Assembly (NCBI GenBank): GCA_021811315.1
Contig: JAJZPF010000005.1
Span: 43,954 to 107,953 of the forward strand
Direction: 5' to 3'
DNA: 64,000 bases
DNA from: a bacterium
GTDB taxonomy: Bacteria; Elusimicrobiota; Elusimicrobia; Elusimicrobiales; UBA9959
Shown: piece by piece, positions 25,735 through 34,301 of the stretch
Position numbering within the stretch: the stretch's first letter is position 1
Layout: every line of letters starts with the position of its first letter
Notes under the pieces: model-generated
The model's input: the letters and a program-made list of their open reading frames with translations, nothing else
Database searches by the model: none
What the model was told of the DNA's origin: nothing
Made by a program: the position numbers and the translations under genes

Positions 25735-26985
25735 CTATCGCAAGAGCGAGAGGTATTGTTTGAGGGCTGAGATGAAGATCGCCGTGTCTTCGGGGGTGTT
25801 GTAGGCGAAGAAGGAAATTCTGATGGTCTCGCGGTAGCCGGAGGCGAGGCAGGCGAGGTCGGCGCAGTGGCGGCCGGTGCGCACGGCTATGAAGCGGCCT
25901 TTGAGCTGGTGGTTAAGGTAGAGGTTGAAGTCGGGGACGGAGAAGCCTTTTTTCAGCGGAACTATGGAGATAAGGGAGCCTTCCAGGAGATCCGCGCGCT
26001 CGCCGAGCACGCGCACGCCTTTTATCCCGGCCAGGCTCTTAAGAGCGTCATCAACAAGACCGGAGACATGCGCCCTTATGTTTTCGAAGCCGCACTTTTC
26101 AAGACGGGCAATAGCAGCCGCGAGCCCGGCCGCCCCGGAGCAGTTCTGCACCCCGGCTTCGAAGGCCTGGTAGTTGCCCAGGTATTTAACTTTATAGCGG
26201 CCCCCCGCCAGCGTAACGTCCGCAACCGTGCCGCCGCCCACCCGCCAGGGCCTGAGCTTGCCCAGCAGCTCCCTCTTCACATAAAGGGCCCCGGTAGCGT
26301 ACGGGGCTCCGAGCTTATGGCCCGAGAAAGCGCTGGCGTCCGCGCCGTAGATCGCGCCCCCCCCGCCGTGCGTAGGGGCGTACTGTGCGTCGTCCGCGAA
26401 AAGATAAGCCCCGGCCGCGTGCGCCAGGTCCGCCGCCGCGGCGATATCCGTCCGTCCGCCGAAAATATTCGAGGCGTGGGTAAAGCAGACAAGCGCGGTC
26501 TTAGGACCCAGCATTTTGCGGTAGGCTTCCAGGTCCGGCTTTAAGTTCTTAAGCGGGATTACCCGCAGCTTTATCTTCCCGGCGGAAGCCAGCCTTTCAA
26601 AAGGCAGGAACACGGCATTATGCTCCACCGGGGAAAGGATGACCTCGTTCCTTTTAGGCGAGAACGGGAAGGAATTAGCCAGCAGGTTCACCGCGTCGGT
26701 CACCCCGGCCGTGAAAATTATTTCCTCGGGCGAGCCCGCGCCCATGAAAGAGGCCACCCGGGAGCGCGCCGCGTAAAAGTTCTCTTCCATGGCCGCGGCC
26801 AGCGCATGCGAGGACCGCTTGCCGCCGCAGCCGCCCAGCTCCAGCATGTGCCGGCGCTGCTCGTCGGCGGCGCAGCGCAGTTTAAGCACCGTGCAGGCGC
26901 TGTCCAGGTAGACCAGGCGGCGGCCTTCGAAGCGCCCGCCCAGGGCGGGGAATTCTTTTTTCAGGGCGGCGATCTTTTCGTTCAT
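25735..26985 (-). CDS. SufS/NifS-type cysteine desulfurase-like aminotransferase (class V)
   Basis: 416 residues. The PLP enzyme features are VYLDSACT, VEHNAVFLPFE (His over the PLP ring), FADDAQYAPTHG, SGHKLGAPYATGALYVK (PLP-binding Lys) and the late RTGRHCADLACL, which carries the catalytic Cys in the RxGxHC context of group II (SufS/CsdA) desulfurases. It should mobilise cysteine sulfur for Fe-S clusters or for a sulfur-containing product. It is the last gene of the long radical SAM operon, overlapping the gene before it by 4 nt. That fits either cluster supply for the many Fe-S enzymes or sulfur insertion. Confidence 0.85.
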   Translation of the reverse strand: MNEKIAALKKEFPALGGRFEGRRLVYLDSACTVLKLRCAADEQRRHMLELGGCGGKRSSHALAAAMEENFYAARSRVASFMGAGSPEEIIFTAGVTDAVNLLANSFPFSPKRNEVILSPVEHNAVFLPFERLASAGKIKLRVIPLKNLKPDLEAYRKMLGPKTALVCFTHASNIFGGRTDIAAAADLAHAAGAYLFADDAQYAPTHGGGGAIYGADASAFSGHKLGAPYATGALYVKRELLGKLRPWRVGGGTVADVTLAGGRYKVKYLGNYQAFEAGVQNCSGAAGLAAAIARLEKCGFENIRAHVSGLVDDALKSLAGIKGVRVLGERADLLEGSLISIVPLKKGFSVPDFNLYLNHQLKGRFIAVRTGRHCADLACLASGYRETIRISFFAYNTPEDTAIFISALKQYLSLLR

Positions 26986-27827
26986 AGTTTTTTATGCACC
27001 GCGATATAATCTTTCCGTGGCCCGGGACAAAGTTTTATGAACCGGCAATCCAGGCAGGGCTCGACCTGTTCTTTTTCTTCAAGATGCGGCCCTTTGACCC
27101 CGTCCCTCATTTTTACCATATCCACGTTCAGCGCGTAAAATTCACCGAGGAAGCAGGGCGGGATATGGTCGACTTCGCAGCGTATTTTATTCTCGCGGCA
27201 GATCGAAAGCGCTTTTTCCAGATAAGGCTTTACCGCCGCGTATTTCGGCAGGTATTTTTTCCCGCCGGCGCGGCCGAGGCCCTTTATATAGCTGAACTGC
27301 AGCCAGGCTATGCCCTTGAGGTTTTTTGCCGCATAAGCGGCGAAAGCGGGCAATTCTTTATAATTCAGCTCGCTGATAACATGCGTCAGCCTTACCGCGC
27401 CCCCCGCCCCGATAAGCCGCTTAACGCCGGCGAGCCTTTTTTCAAAGCCGCCGGGCGCCCTGGTCATCTTAAGGTCGAGGTCCGGAGTTGACGCCGGGAA
27501 ATTCACGTTGAAGTAACCGTTCGCCGCGTTAAGAGCCCGGACAATATTCTTTATTTCACCGCCCGGCAGCTCCGCCGCGGCCAAAGCGTTAGTCTGCAGC
27601 TCGGCCCGCCTGCCGAGTTTTTTTACCGCCGCCAGAAGAAGACAGAGGTCACGGGACCCGGCCAGCAGCGGCTCGCCGCCGGAGATCTGCACCAGCCCCG
27701 GCGGCATCAGTGTTATTTCTTTCAGCCAGCCTTTAAGCGAAACCCCGGCGTCCTCCCCGTCTTCCGCCGGGTAGGAGCAGAAAACGCAGCTCTGGTTGCA
27801 TTTACGGAAAAGGTGTATTAAAGCCAT
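26982..27827 (-). CDS. Radical SAM protein with C-terminal Cx2Cx5C site
   Basis: 281 residues. CNQSCVFC lies near the N-terminus, and VQISGGEPLLAGSRD and LQTNALAAAEL follow. A probable auxiliary cluster is formed by PPCFLGEF and CLDCRFIKLCPG, ending DYIAVHKKL. The same C-terminal signature recurs in at least six radical SAM proteins of this window. Its ATG overlaps the stop of the 27818 gene and its stop overlaps the desulfurase start. It is a member of an in-window paralogous family; the substrate is unknown. Confidence 0.85.
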   Translation of the reverse strand: MALIHLFRKCNQSCVFCSYPAEDGEDAGVSLKGWLKEITLMPPGLVQISGGEPLLAGSRDLCLLLAAVKKLGRRAELQTNALAAAELPGGEIKNIVRALNAANGYFNVNFPASTPDLDLKMTRAPGGFEKRLAGVKRLIGAGGAVRLTHVISELNYKELPAFAAYAAKNLKGIAWLQFSYIKGLGRAGGKKYLPKYAAVKPYLEKALSICRENKIRCEVDHIPPCFLGEFYALNVDMVKMRDGVKGPHLEEKEQVEPCLDCRFIKLCPGPRKDYIAVHKKL

Positions 27828-29011
27828 TTCTTCAACTCCGCATAGGGTTTAGCAAGGGACCAGCGGTAGATGCCGCTCTCGAAGCTGCTTTTTACCATGC
27901 CTTTGGAGATCAGGCTGGCGGCCGAGGTCAGCACGGCGTTCCCGTCCGAGCAGTCCCGGCACAGCACGATATTCCTGGAGAGCGCCAGGACCTCTTTGGT
28001 TGAGGCGCCGGCTTTCAGCCGCAATATCTCCACCAGGCATTTCTCATTGTCGGAAAGGTACACCCGTCCGGAAGCCGGCGCCTTTTTAACGGCGCCGGTC
28101 TTTTTAACGGGCTTGAAACCGGCCCAGCCGAAATTAGCTATATAATGCTCGTCGGCGCCGCGGCATTTTTTGTTCAGGGCGCAGGTCCGGCAGGGCTTGC
28201 CTTTCACCTTGGCCGCGTCGGCGTTCGCGTCCAGGTCCGTACGCCCGCCCAGCGGGTCCGTGACCAGCGTGTTAAAGTGGTCGAGGCCGATAGCCAGCTT
28301 CTCGCGGCCCTTAAGAAAACAGGGCGGAGCGTTCAGGAAAAGGATCTCCCTGGGCAGGCCGGCGGCTTCCATGGTCCGGACGGCTTCCTCGAAACAGGGT
28401 TCGCATTCAGGCAGGCTGACGCCCAGCTTTTTAGCATTGTCGGCCATAGCCCCGTTGTAGACCGGGTAAATTATCACGAAGTTGGTTATGCCGCGCCCGA
28501 GGTAGAATTTTATTATCTCCGGCAGGCGCTTATAGTTAAGCCGGTTCACCAGGATATTGGTTCCGAGCCGCACCTTCAGTTTCCGCAGGTTTTCCAGACC
28601 CGCGAGTGCTTTCTTTAAAGCGCCGGGAACCCCCACCAGCGCGTCGTGGTCCGCCGCTTTATCGGTAGTGAAAGAGAATTTGCAGAAAGTCAGCCCCGCC
28701 TTCACCAGGGCGCGGCAGAAAGCGGGGTCCGCCAGCTTTATCCCGTTGGTCTGAACGCGGATGAACCGGAAGCCGACCGATTTTCCCAGGGCTATCGCCT
28801 TGAGGATGTCCGGGCGGATCAGGGGTTCGCCGCCGGTAAAACCGAGGCGGCGGTAGCCGTTCTTATAAGCCGAATAGATATTGCGCGCGATAGCGTCGAA
28901 AGGGGCGTTGAGCGATTTATCGAAGTCGCCCTGCGAGCAGAAACCGCACCGCGCATTGCAGTTATAGTTCAATATCAGCTCGTAGCATTTGCCGCTGGCT
29001 TCCTGTTTCAT
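27818..29011 (-). CDS. Radical SAM protein, paralog of the 7121 gene
   Basis: 397 residues, collinear with the 7121 protein. Shared features are CNARCGFCSQGDFD, GYRRLGFTGGEPLIRPD, VQTNGIKLAD, NAPPCFLKGRE, CRTCALNKKCRGADEHY, FGWAGFKPVKK and the same C-terminal add-on (LCRDCSDGNAVLTSAASLISKGMV). The two genes belong to the two oppositely oriented operons, so each operon has its own version. The C-terminal add-on contains two more Cys (CRDC) and may bind metal or substrate. The reaction is unknown. Confidence 0.85.
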   Translation of the reverse strand: MKQEASGKCYELILNYNCNARCGFCSQGDFDKSLNAPFDAIARNIYSAYKNGYRRLGFTGGEPLIRPDILKAIALGKSVGFRFIRVQTNGIKLADPAFCRALVKAGLTFCKFSFTTDKAADHDALVGVPGALKKALAGLENLRKLKVRLGTNILVNRLNYKRLPEIIKFYLGRGITNFVIIYPVYNGAMADNAKKLGVSLPECEPCFEEAVRTMEAAGLPREILFLNAPPCFLKGREKLAIGLDHFNTLVTDPLGGRTDLDANADAAKVKGKPCRTCALNKKCRGADEHYIANFGWAGFKPVKKTGAVKKAPASGRVYLSDNEKCLVEILRLKAGASTKEVLALSRNIVLCRDCSDGNAVLTSAASLISKGMVKSSFESGIYRWSLAKPYAELKKWL

Positions 29012-29026
29012 AATTATTTGCCGGAA

Positions 29027-30082
29027 TTATTCTGCTGAATAATTCGCCCGCATAGCTCGCGGGGTTTTACCCCTGGCTACACCCCTTCGGACATTTCGCG
29101 CATAGCGCTCAGTCCTCAACCCGCTTTGCGGGGAACCCTGCGCCTTTTTCGCGGGGTTCGGGATAACCGCCTTCAGCTCGGCGTCGCCGTAATTCTTCAG
29201 GTACTCGACCCAGATCCCCTCGCAGGCGGAGTAAAGGCGGCAGCCGCGGCAGCGGGCCGTCTTTTTGCGGGCGACCCTGGAGCGGGAACCGATGGCGTCT
29301 TTATTAAAGAAATCCGGGGCCCAGTGCTCGGTCAGGAAGAGCTCGCGCTCGTTGATCTCGCTTATCTGGCCCAGGCAGCTCTTGAAATGGCAGAGCGGCA
29401 CGTAGCGGGCCTTCCACTGGTCCAGCCCGGCGGCGCGCCCGAGGGCGAGAGCGCGGCGCATATGCGGCGCGGCTTTGGAGATGCGCGGGACGAGCCCTTC
29501 GAAATCGTTCCTGGCCCCGCCGTAATTCGGGTCGACGAAGATATACTCCACGTTGCGGATCCGGTTCTTTATATAGAACTTAGCGAGCGCGGACAGGCCG
29601 GCCATGTTCTGCTTCACCACGGTGGTATTCCCGCTGATCCGCTCGAAGCCCAGCGCGCGCAAATTCTTCAGGCCTTTTTTGAGCTGCGCGAAGCTGCCGG
29701 GCGCGCGGGTGAGCGAATCGTGGGTGCGGGCGTCCGGGCCGTGCACCGAAAAAATTAGTGAGTCTATGCCGGAGCGGATCATCTTTCGCGCCGCGGCGGG
29801 ATCGGCGAAGACGCGGCCATTAGTGGCGCAGCTGACCTGGGGTATGCCGAGCTTCTTAGCGGCGGCCACGACGCGGTTGAAATCGGGGCGGATGGTGGCC
29901 TCGCCGCCTATTATCTCAAGTATGTGGGCGCCCCTGGTTTTCGCGCGCAGAACTTCGCGCAGCAGTTCGGCCGTAGTCTTCTGCGGATAAGCCCGCTTAT
30001 CCGCGTCGATACAGAAAGCGCAGTTATTATTGCAGGCGTACCCCGTAAAGAGGACGATCTTAAGTTTCTTTTCTTCTTTCAT
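29027..30082 (-). CDS. Radical SAM protein with an odd C-terminal tail
   Basis: 351 residues. CNNNCAFCIDADKR, LEIIGGEATIRPD, CATNGRVFAD and LIFSVHGPDARTHDSL are followed by VPLCHFKSCL and CRGCRLYSACEGIWVEYLKNYGDAELKAV. Paralogs end right after the last motif (GDAELKPVKK in the 31237 gene). Here about 40 extra Arg/Ala-rich residues follow, encoded by palindrome-rich DNA (29040-29160). The tail is probably a repeat insertion that moved the stop codon. It lies 15 nt upstream of the 27818 gene in the operon. Confidence 0.83.
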   Translation of the reverse strand: MKEEKKLKIVLFTGYACNNNCAFCIDADKRAYPQKTTAELLREVLRAKTRGAHILEIIGGEATIRPDFNRVVAAAKKLGIPQVSCATNGRVFADPAAARKMIRSGIDSLIFSVHGPDARTHDSLTRAPGSFAQLKKGLKNLRALGFERISGNTTVVKQNMAGLSALAKFYIKNRIRNVEYIFVDPNYGGARNDFEGLVPRISKAAPHMRRALALGRAAGLDQWKARYVPLCHFKSCLGQISEINERELFLTEHWAPDFFNKDAIGSRSRVARKKTARCRGCRLYSACEGIWVEYLKNYGDAELKAVIPNPAKKAQGSPQSGLRTERYARNVRRGVARGKTPRAMRANYSAE

Positions 30083-30088
30083 GCGATG

Positions 30089-31240
30089 CTACCTGAAAAA
30101 GCCGACGATATTCCTGTCCAGCACGAGCAGGAGGGCCGCGCCGGCGAAGATCCAGAGGGCGAAGGGGCGGCCTTTGATCACTTCCACTTTCGGGTCCGGC
30201 ACCGTCAGTTTCTTCATCCACTCTTTGACCGCCGCCACCTGCTCTTCCGTCAGGCCGTCCTTGAAGCAATCCTCGAACAGCTCCGTATAATCCGGGTTGG
30301 CCTTGATAGAGCGGCAGGCCTTGGTGGAAAGAAGCAGGCCCGGCTCCAGCTCGGCGGCGGTCAGGTACTGCGTGTCCTTTCTTTCCATCAGGAATTCAAG
30401 CATGAACCGGCCGAAGAAAAGAAGCAGGCCGAGCTTCAGCAGATTGGTCCCGGCCGTGACGGACATATGCCAGAGCCGGTCCGGGAACATGAAATAGCCG
30501 GCGAAAAAATAGGCCAGGTAGCAGGCCGAGCTGATATAGGTCCAGTTGCGGCTGCGGAACATTTCCCCCACTTTATCCCAGAGTATGAAGAGGAAGAAAA
30601 AAAGAAGGTCGGCCCGCGAAAAGAAATGACTGATAAAACCCCGGGCTTCCATCGAAAGCACCTGCTGGAGCAGGAACAGGAAGCCGATGTTAAGCGCCGC
30701 GGCCGCTATCGCGAACATATTCTTGCCGCCGGCCATGTCCGCAAGGCGCTTTTTCACGTCCGTCCACATCTCCGAGAAAAAGTCGGACGGGGAAGCCGAG
30801 GCGAAACCAGAGGCGATATGGCTGCCCACCGCCCAGAGCGCGGCCGAGACGAAAATATTTATGAGCAGGCTGAGGAAAAGGAAGGCCGGGAAATTTTTCA
30901 GGGAGGGGTTGGCCAGCGGCAGGGCCGCCGAGACCAGGATAAAGAACTTCGCGTCCCCGGCGGGCCAGACCTCGGCGTACCAGAGTATTATCCCGGCCAG
31001 CGCCGACCAGAAGAAGTGCTGGCAGAAAAGCCAGTAGAAGTTCGCGACCAGGAAGCTCTGCGCGCGGCCGGCGTAGCCCATCCAGGTATAAAGCCCGAAT
31101 ACGGCCAGCCCCGCCGCAAGCAGCCTGAAACCGTCCATTATGCTTGCATTGGTGATCTTGCGCGTGGCCATATCCCTGCTTACCACCGAGACGGCCCAGG
31201 CGGTGAACCCGGCGAGGAAGAGCATCGAGATATACTTCAT
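30089..31240 (-). CDS. Prepilin-peptidase-like (A24) membrane protein with C-terminal extension
   Basis: 383 residues, with several hydrophobic segments and one at the extreme C-terminus (FALWIFAGAALLLVLD). SRDMATRKITNASI near the N-terminus and PAGDAKFFILVSAAL are the two aspartate motifs of A24 peptidases (S/RD..x..I.N and GD.K). A soluble loop follows (LTAAELEPGLLLSTKACRSI... DGLTEEQVAAVKEWM). Classical family members cleave and methylate type IV prepilins at the inner membrane. The gene lies inside the radical SAM operon, 4 nt overlapped with HxsC and 6 nt from the next gene. It may process an exported peptide made by this system (inference). Confidence 0.65.
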   Translation of the reverse strand: MKYISMLFLAGFTAWAVSVVSRDMATRKITNASIMDGFRLLAAGLAVFGLYTWMGYAGRAQSFLVANFYWLFCQHFFWSALAGIILWYAEVWPAGDAKFFILVSAALPLANPSLKNFPAFLFLSLLINIFVSAALWAVGSHIASGFASASPSDFFSEMWTDVKKRLADMAGGKNMFAIAAAALNIGFLFLLQQVLSMEARGFISHFFSRADLLFFFLFILWDKVGEMFRSRNWTYISSACYLAYFFAGYFMFPDRLWHMSVTAGTNLLKLGLLLFFGRFMLEFLMERKDTQYLTAAELEPGLLLSTKACRSIKANPDYTELFEDCFKDGLTEEQVAAVKEWMKKLTVPDPKVEVIKGRPFALWIFAGAALLLVLDRNIVGFFR

Positions 31241-32133
31241 TTTTTCACCGGCTTCAGCTCGGCGTCCCCGAACATTTTTTCATATTCAAGCATCAGCCCC
31301 AGGCATTTTTTCTTAAGGACGCAGCGCCCGCATTTTTTCGCGGGATAAACCCTGTCTTCCGGGGGCAGCGTGATCCAGCAGAGCGGCCGCAGCTCCTTCC
31401 TGACCAGGCAGAGCGGGAAATGGTAGAGGCGGAAATCCTTGAACCGCCGGATAAGCGGCAGGCAGCCGCCGAGTATCGCGGCGGATTCCGACAGTTTAAG
31501 GGCCAGTTTCCGGTGGTTCGCCAGCGACATTCCCTCTATCTCGTAATGTATCGCGGTCACGCCGTAGGCCGAAGTATCCGGAAAAGTCTTAAGCAGGAAT
31601 TCCAGGGTTTCAGGAAGGGCCGCCGCGCTTTTTTTGTGGATGACGAGCCGTATCTCCACCCGGGGGCCTCCTGGCGCGGAAAGCAGGTTCCTCAGCCCTT
31701 TGACGGTCTGGGAGAAGCTGTTTTTTACGCCAGCGACAGCCTCGTGGATCCTGGCCGAAGGACCGTGCAGGGCTATCGCCACGGAAAAAGGCGGCTTGGC
31801 CACGGCGCGGAATTTTTCCGCGAACTCGGCATTGGCGAAGCGGCGGCCGTTGGAAAGAAGCGTTATCGGCACGCCGGGCAGGCGCGTCCTGAAGTAGGAA
31901 AGCAATTTAAAAAAATCCGGGTGCAGGGTCGGCTCGCCGCCGGTCAGGCTGACGAAGTCGGCGCTGCCGTCGTTCTTCAGGTAGACCGGCCCCAGCCCCT
32001 TGAGGTAGCGCTCCAGCTTCCCGATCTGGCCTTTAAGCGCGTAATGAGCCGCGGGCTGCCGCGCGAAAGCGGGCAGATTGGTGCACATCACGCATTTATT
32101 ATTGCACTTGTTCCAGAAAGGGATATCGGGCAT
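31237..32133 (-). CDS. hxsC: HxsC-like radical SAM protein
   Basis: 298 residues with CNNKCVMC. VSLTGGEPTLHPDFFKLL, ITLLSNGRRFANAEF, FSQTVKGLRNLLS, VEIRLVIHKKSAAALPETLEFL and FPLCLVRKELRPLCWIT correspond well to HxsC, the second radical SAM maturase of the His-Xaa-Ser system, from memory. It ends CGRCVLKKKCLGLMLEYEKMFGDAELKPVKK. HxsC is expected to act with HxsB on the repeat peptide. It shares a TGATG junction with the upstream radical SAM gene and ATGA with the peptidase gene downstream. Confidence 0.7.
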   Translation of the reverse strand: MPDIPFWNKCNNKCVMCTNLPAFARQPAAHYALKGQIGKLERYLKGLGPVYLKNDGSADFVSLTGGEPTLHPDFFKLLSYFRTRLPGVPITLLSNGRRFANAEFAEKFRAVAKPPFSVAIALHGPSARIHEAVAGVKNSFSQTVKGLRNLLSAPGGPRVEIRLVIHKKSAAALPETLEFLLKTFPDTSAYGVTAIHYEIEGMSLANHRKLALKLSESAAILGGCLPLIRRFKDFRLYHFPLCLVRKELRPLCWITLPPEDRVYPAKKCGRCVLKKKCLGLMLEYEKMFGDAELKPVKK

Positions 32134-33050
32134 CAGCGTTTAGCGGCGGGCGCCTTTCCTTTTACCGGCTTGAATTCGTCCCAGCCGTAGAGCCCGGGGT
32201 ATTCGCGCCAGGGGCCTTCGCAAAGCTTGAACCAGCGGCAGGGGCGGCATTCTTTGCGCTTCGCCTTCCCCTCGTCGCGGCGGTAATCGCCGTAGCTCTC
32301 GATATAGAAATCGGCGTCGGAAACCGGGCCTTCGGGAATGACCCGCTCGGCCACGCAGTCCTCGTAACCATTCATCAGGCAGAAAGGGATAGCTTCCGTA
32401 TAACCGGCCACGCCGCCTTCGCGGCCGGCGTCCAGCGCTTTTTTCAAATAAGGCATCACCGCGGTTTTTTTCGGCGCGAGCGTCTTCCGGTTTTCCCAGG
32501 CCGAGCCGACCAGGTGGACGTAGGCGAACTGGAACTGGTTGACCTTGAGCCGCACCAGCAGCCTCGCCAGCTCGGGGAGGTCTTTGTAGTTCACCGAGGT
32601 GATCACGGAATTGGTCAGGACGTACATCCCGAGTTTCTTGCAGTTGAGGATGCCGCTCACGACCTCTTTGAAGCTGCCCTCGGCCCGCGTCAGCTTCTCA
32701 TGGATCTCCGGCGTGGAGCCGTGCAGGGAGGGCCCCATCTCGGTCACGCCGGCGTTTTTGAGCTCGAGGCAATAATCGTAATAGGCGAAGCGGCGCCCGT
32801 TGGTCTGCACCTGCACGCTTTCGTAGCCCATGGCCCTGGCGGCGCGCACCGCGGCCGGGAGGTCCGGGTGCAGCGTGGGCTCGCCGCCGGTGAAGACGGC
32901 GGCGCTTACGCCCTGTTTTTTGGCGCGGGCCAGGTCGTCTTTGATCTGCTTCAGGCTTTTCCGGCCGACGCGGCTGCGCTTGCCGCCCTGCGCGCAGAAA
33001 TCGCACAGGTTGTTGCAGTTGAAGCCTATTTTTATGTCGATGCGTTTCAC
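32133..33050 (-). CDS. Radical SAM protein with C-terminal Cx2Cx5C site
   Basis: 305 residues. CNNLCDFCAQGG is the SAM cluster motif, followed by VFTGGEPTLHPDLPAAV, VQTNGRRFAYYDY and MGPSLHGSTPEIHEKLTRAEGSF. An auxiliary cluster is likely from FCLMNGYEDC and CRPCRWFKLCEGPWREYPGLYGWDEFKPVK. It is 7 nt downstream of the Cys-rich anchored protein and overlaps HxsC by 1 nt. It belongs to the in-window paralog family; the reaction is unknown. Confidence 0.85.
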   Translation of the reverse strand: MKRIDIKIGFNCNNLCDFCAQGGKRSRVGRKSLKQIKDDLARAKKQGVSAAVFTGGEPTLHPDLPAAVRAARAMGYESVQVQTNGRRFAYYDYCLELKNAGVTEMGPSLHGSTPEIHEKLTRAEGSFKEVVSGILNCKKLGMYVLTNSVITSVNYKDLPELARLLVRLKVNQFQFAYVHLVGSAWENRKTLAPKKTAVMPYLKKALDAGREGGVAGYTEAIPFCLMNGYEDCVAERVIPEGPVSDADFYIESYGDYRRDEGKAKRKECRPCRWFKLCEGPWREYPGLYGWDEFKPVKGKAPAAKR

Positions 33051-33057
33051 GTGGAGT

Positions 33058-33927
33058 TTATTTGGGCGCGCCCGTCTTCCCCATCAGCTTGCGGACCCGC
33101 TGGTTTATCTCTTCCGTTATCTTTTCGTTCTCCAGCCGGCGCCGCTCGGCCTCGGCTTTATCGTCTTCCTTTTTTTTAAGGGCCGCTTTCACTTCCTCCG
33201 GGGAGAAACCGGCGTAGCCGCCGGCCCTTTTCTGCGCTTTGGCCAGGAAGCCGCAGTACGAAGATTCCAGTTTCGTCAGCAGCGCGGAACAGGAGGCCTC
33301 GGACCTGGAGAGGTAGGCGGAGCAAAGGGCGTTCCGGTCCGCCGGGCAGCCGCCCGCGCTGACCGCTTTGCTGGACGCGTCCAGAAAATATTGCGAGCAT
33401 TTATAATTGGGGCTTTTCAGCAGCGGCACGTCGGTCCTTCCGCCGCGGCTTTCCCCCGGCAGGTAATTGCAGAAGGACGGGTCGCGGCGCGCCAGCGCCG
33501 CGCAGGAAAGGTATCTGGCGAGCAGGTCGTAGGTCTCCTCGTTGTCGGCGCCGGTGAAAGACCCGTAAGGCGCCAGGTAGCCCCAGATGCGCCCGTGCGC
33601 GGAGAAGATCTCGTTCAGCGACCCGCCCTTGCACGGGCCGCCGTCATAGAGCTTGTTCTTTATGGTGAGAAGCGCGCCGTAAGTGGAAGGGGCGGCGGAC
33701 TTGGAAGGGACGGAGGCGAGGTCCCCGGGGATAGAATAAAAAGTGGCGCCGCCGGGAAGGGTCGCGGGGCCGGGAGGCTGGGCGATAGCGGGCAGGGGAG
33801 CGCCGCCCGTCTCCGGCAGCGCGGAAGGGAACCCGGGGTTCCCGAAGAAAGCTTTACGCTGCTGGTACTTGATTCCGGCGGCGAAAGCGAGGAGCAGCGC
33901 GGCGGCGAGGATCAACCATTTTTTCAT
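33058..33927 (-). CDS. Membrane-anchored Cys-rich protein, unknown function (Hxs-associated, copy 2)
   Basis: 289 residues. The N-terminal anchor is KKWLILAAALLLAFAAGIKY. A body with eight Cys follows, with CKGGSLNEIFSAHGRIWGYL, SFCNYLPGES, GGCPADRNALC and YCGFLAKAQKRAGGYAGFSPEEVK, and a charged tail INQRVRKLMGKTGAPK. It is shorter than its paralog at 12762 and lacks the central ~90 residues. Both copies are next to HxsB, so this family looks like an undescribed companion of the system. I recognise no named domain. It is probably periplasmic and disulfide-bonded. Confidence 0.8.
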   Translation of the reverse strand: MKKWLILAAALLLAFAAGIKYQQRKAFFGNPGFPSALPETGGAPLPAIAQPPGPATLPGGATFYSIPGDLASVPSKSAAPSTYGALLTIKNKLYDGGPCKGGSLNEIFSAHGRIWGYLAPYGSFTGADNEETYDLLARYLSCAALARRDPSFCNYLPGESRGGRTDVPLLKSPNYKCSQYFLDASSKAVSAGGCPADRNALCSAYLSRSEASCSALLTKLESSYCGFLAKAQKRAGGYAGFSPEEVKAALKKKEDDKAEAERRRLENEKITEEINQRVRKLMGKTGAPK

Positions 33928-33974
33928 TGCTTTGCACGCGCCGGCCGGGAACTGCGCCCGCCAGGCGGCCTTTT

Positions 33975-34301
33975 TTATCCGCGCCCGGCCGCTTTCTTTT
34001 TAGCCTTGGCGGCGCCGCTTTGGTCCACCCCCGCGGCTGAAAGCAGGGCTTTGGTGGCTATGATGGAAGCGATCTTGAAATTCCTGCGGCTGAGGTCTAT
34101 CCGGCACTGCTGGTTCAGGACTTCATTGCAGAATTCTCCGGCGGCGCCTTCCCCGCCGTCGGCTTCGACGCAGAACCCGCCGGCAGCTTTAGCGACGCGC
34201 ACCCCGCGCCCCTCGAAGACCGAGGCCGCGAGGTTCACGGCTTCGGCGCAGTAGATCTCGCCGCTTAAAAAGATACCACCGGCTTTTTTCGCAGGCTTCA
34301 T
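33975..34301 (-). CDS. HxsD-like small protein (copy 2)
   Basis: The ATG at 34301 overlaps the TGA of hxsB (ATGA), giving 108 residues rather than the longer ORF. SGEIYCAEAVNLAASVF near the N-terminus and AGEFCNEVLNQQCRIDLSRRNFKIASIIATKAL fit HxsD, a small protein of the Hxs system with an N-terminal 'S..iY..eav' and a later 'fxNe.LnQ.lR' segment. The C-terminus is a Lys/Ala tail. It is likely a cytosolic partner of HxsB, perhaps recognising the precursor. The family match is from memory and moderately sure. Confidence 0.6.
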   Translation of the reverse strand: MKPAKKAGGIFLSGEIYCAEAVNLAASVFEGRGVRVAKAAGGFCVEADGGEGAAGEFCNEVLNQQCRIDLSRRNFKIASIIATKALLSAAGVDQSGAAKAKKKAAGRG

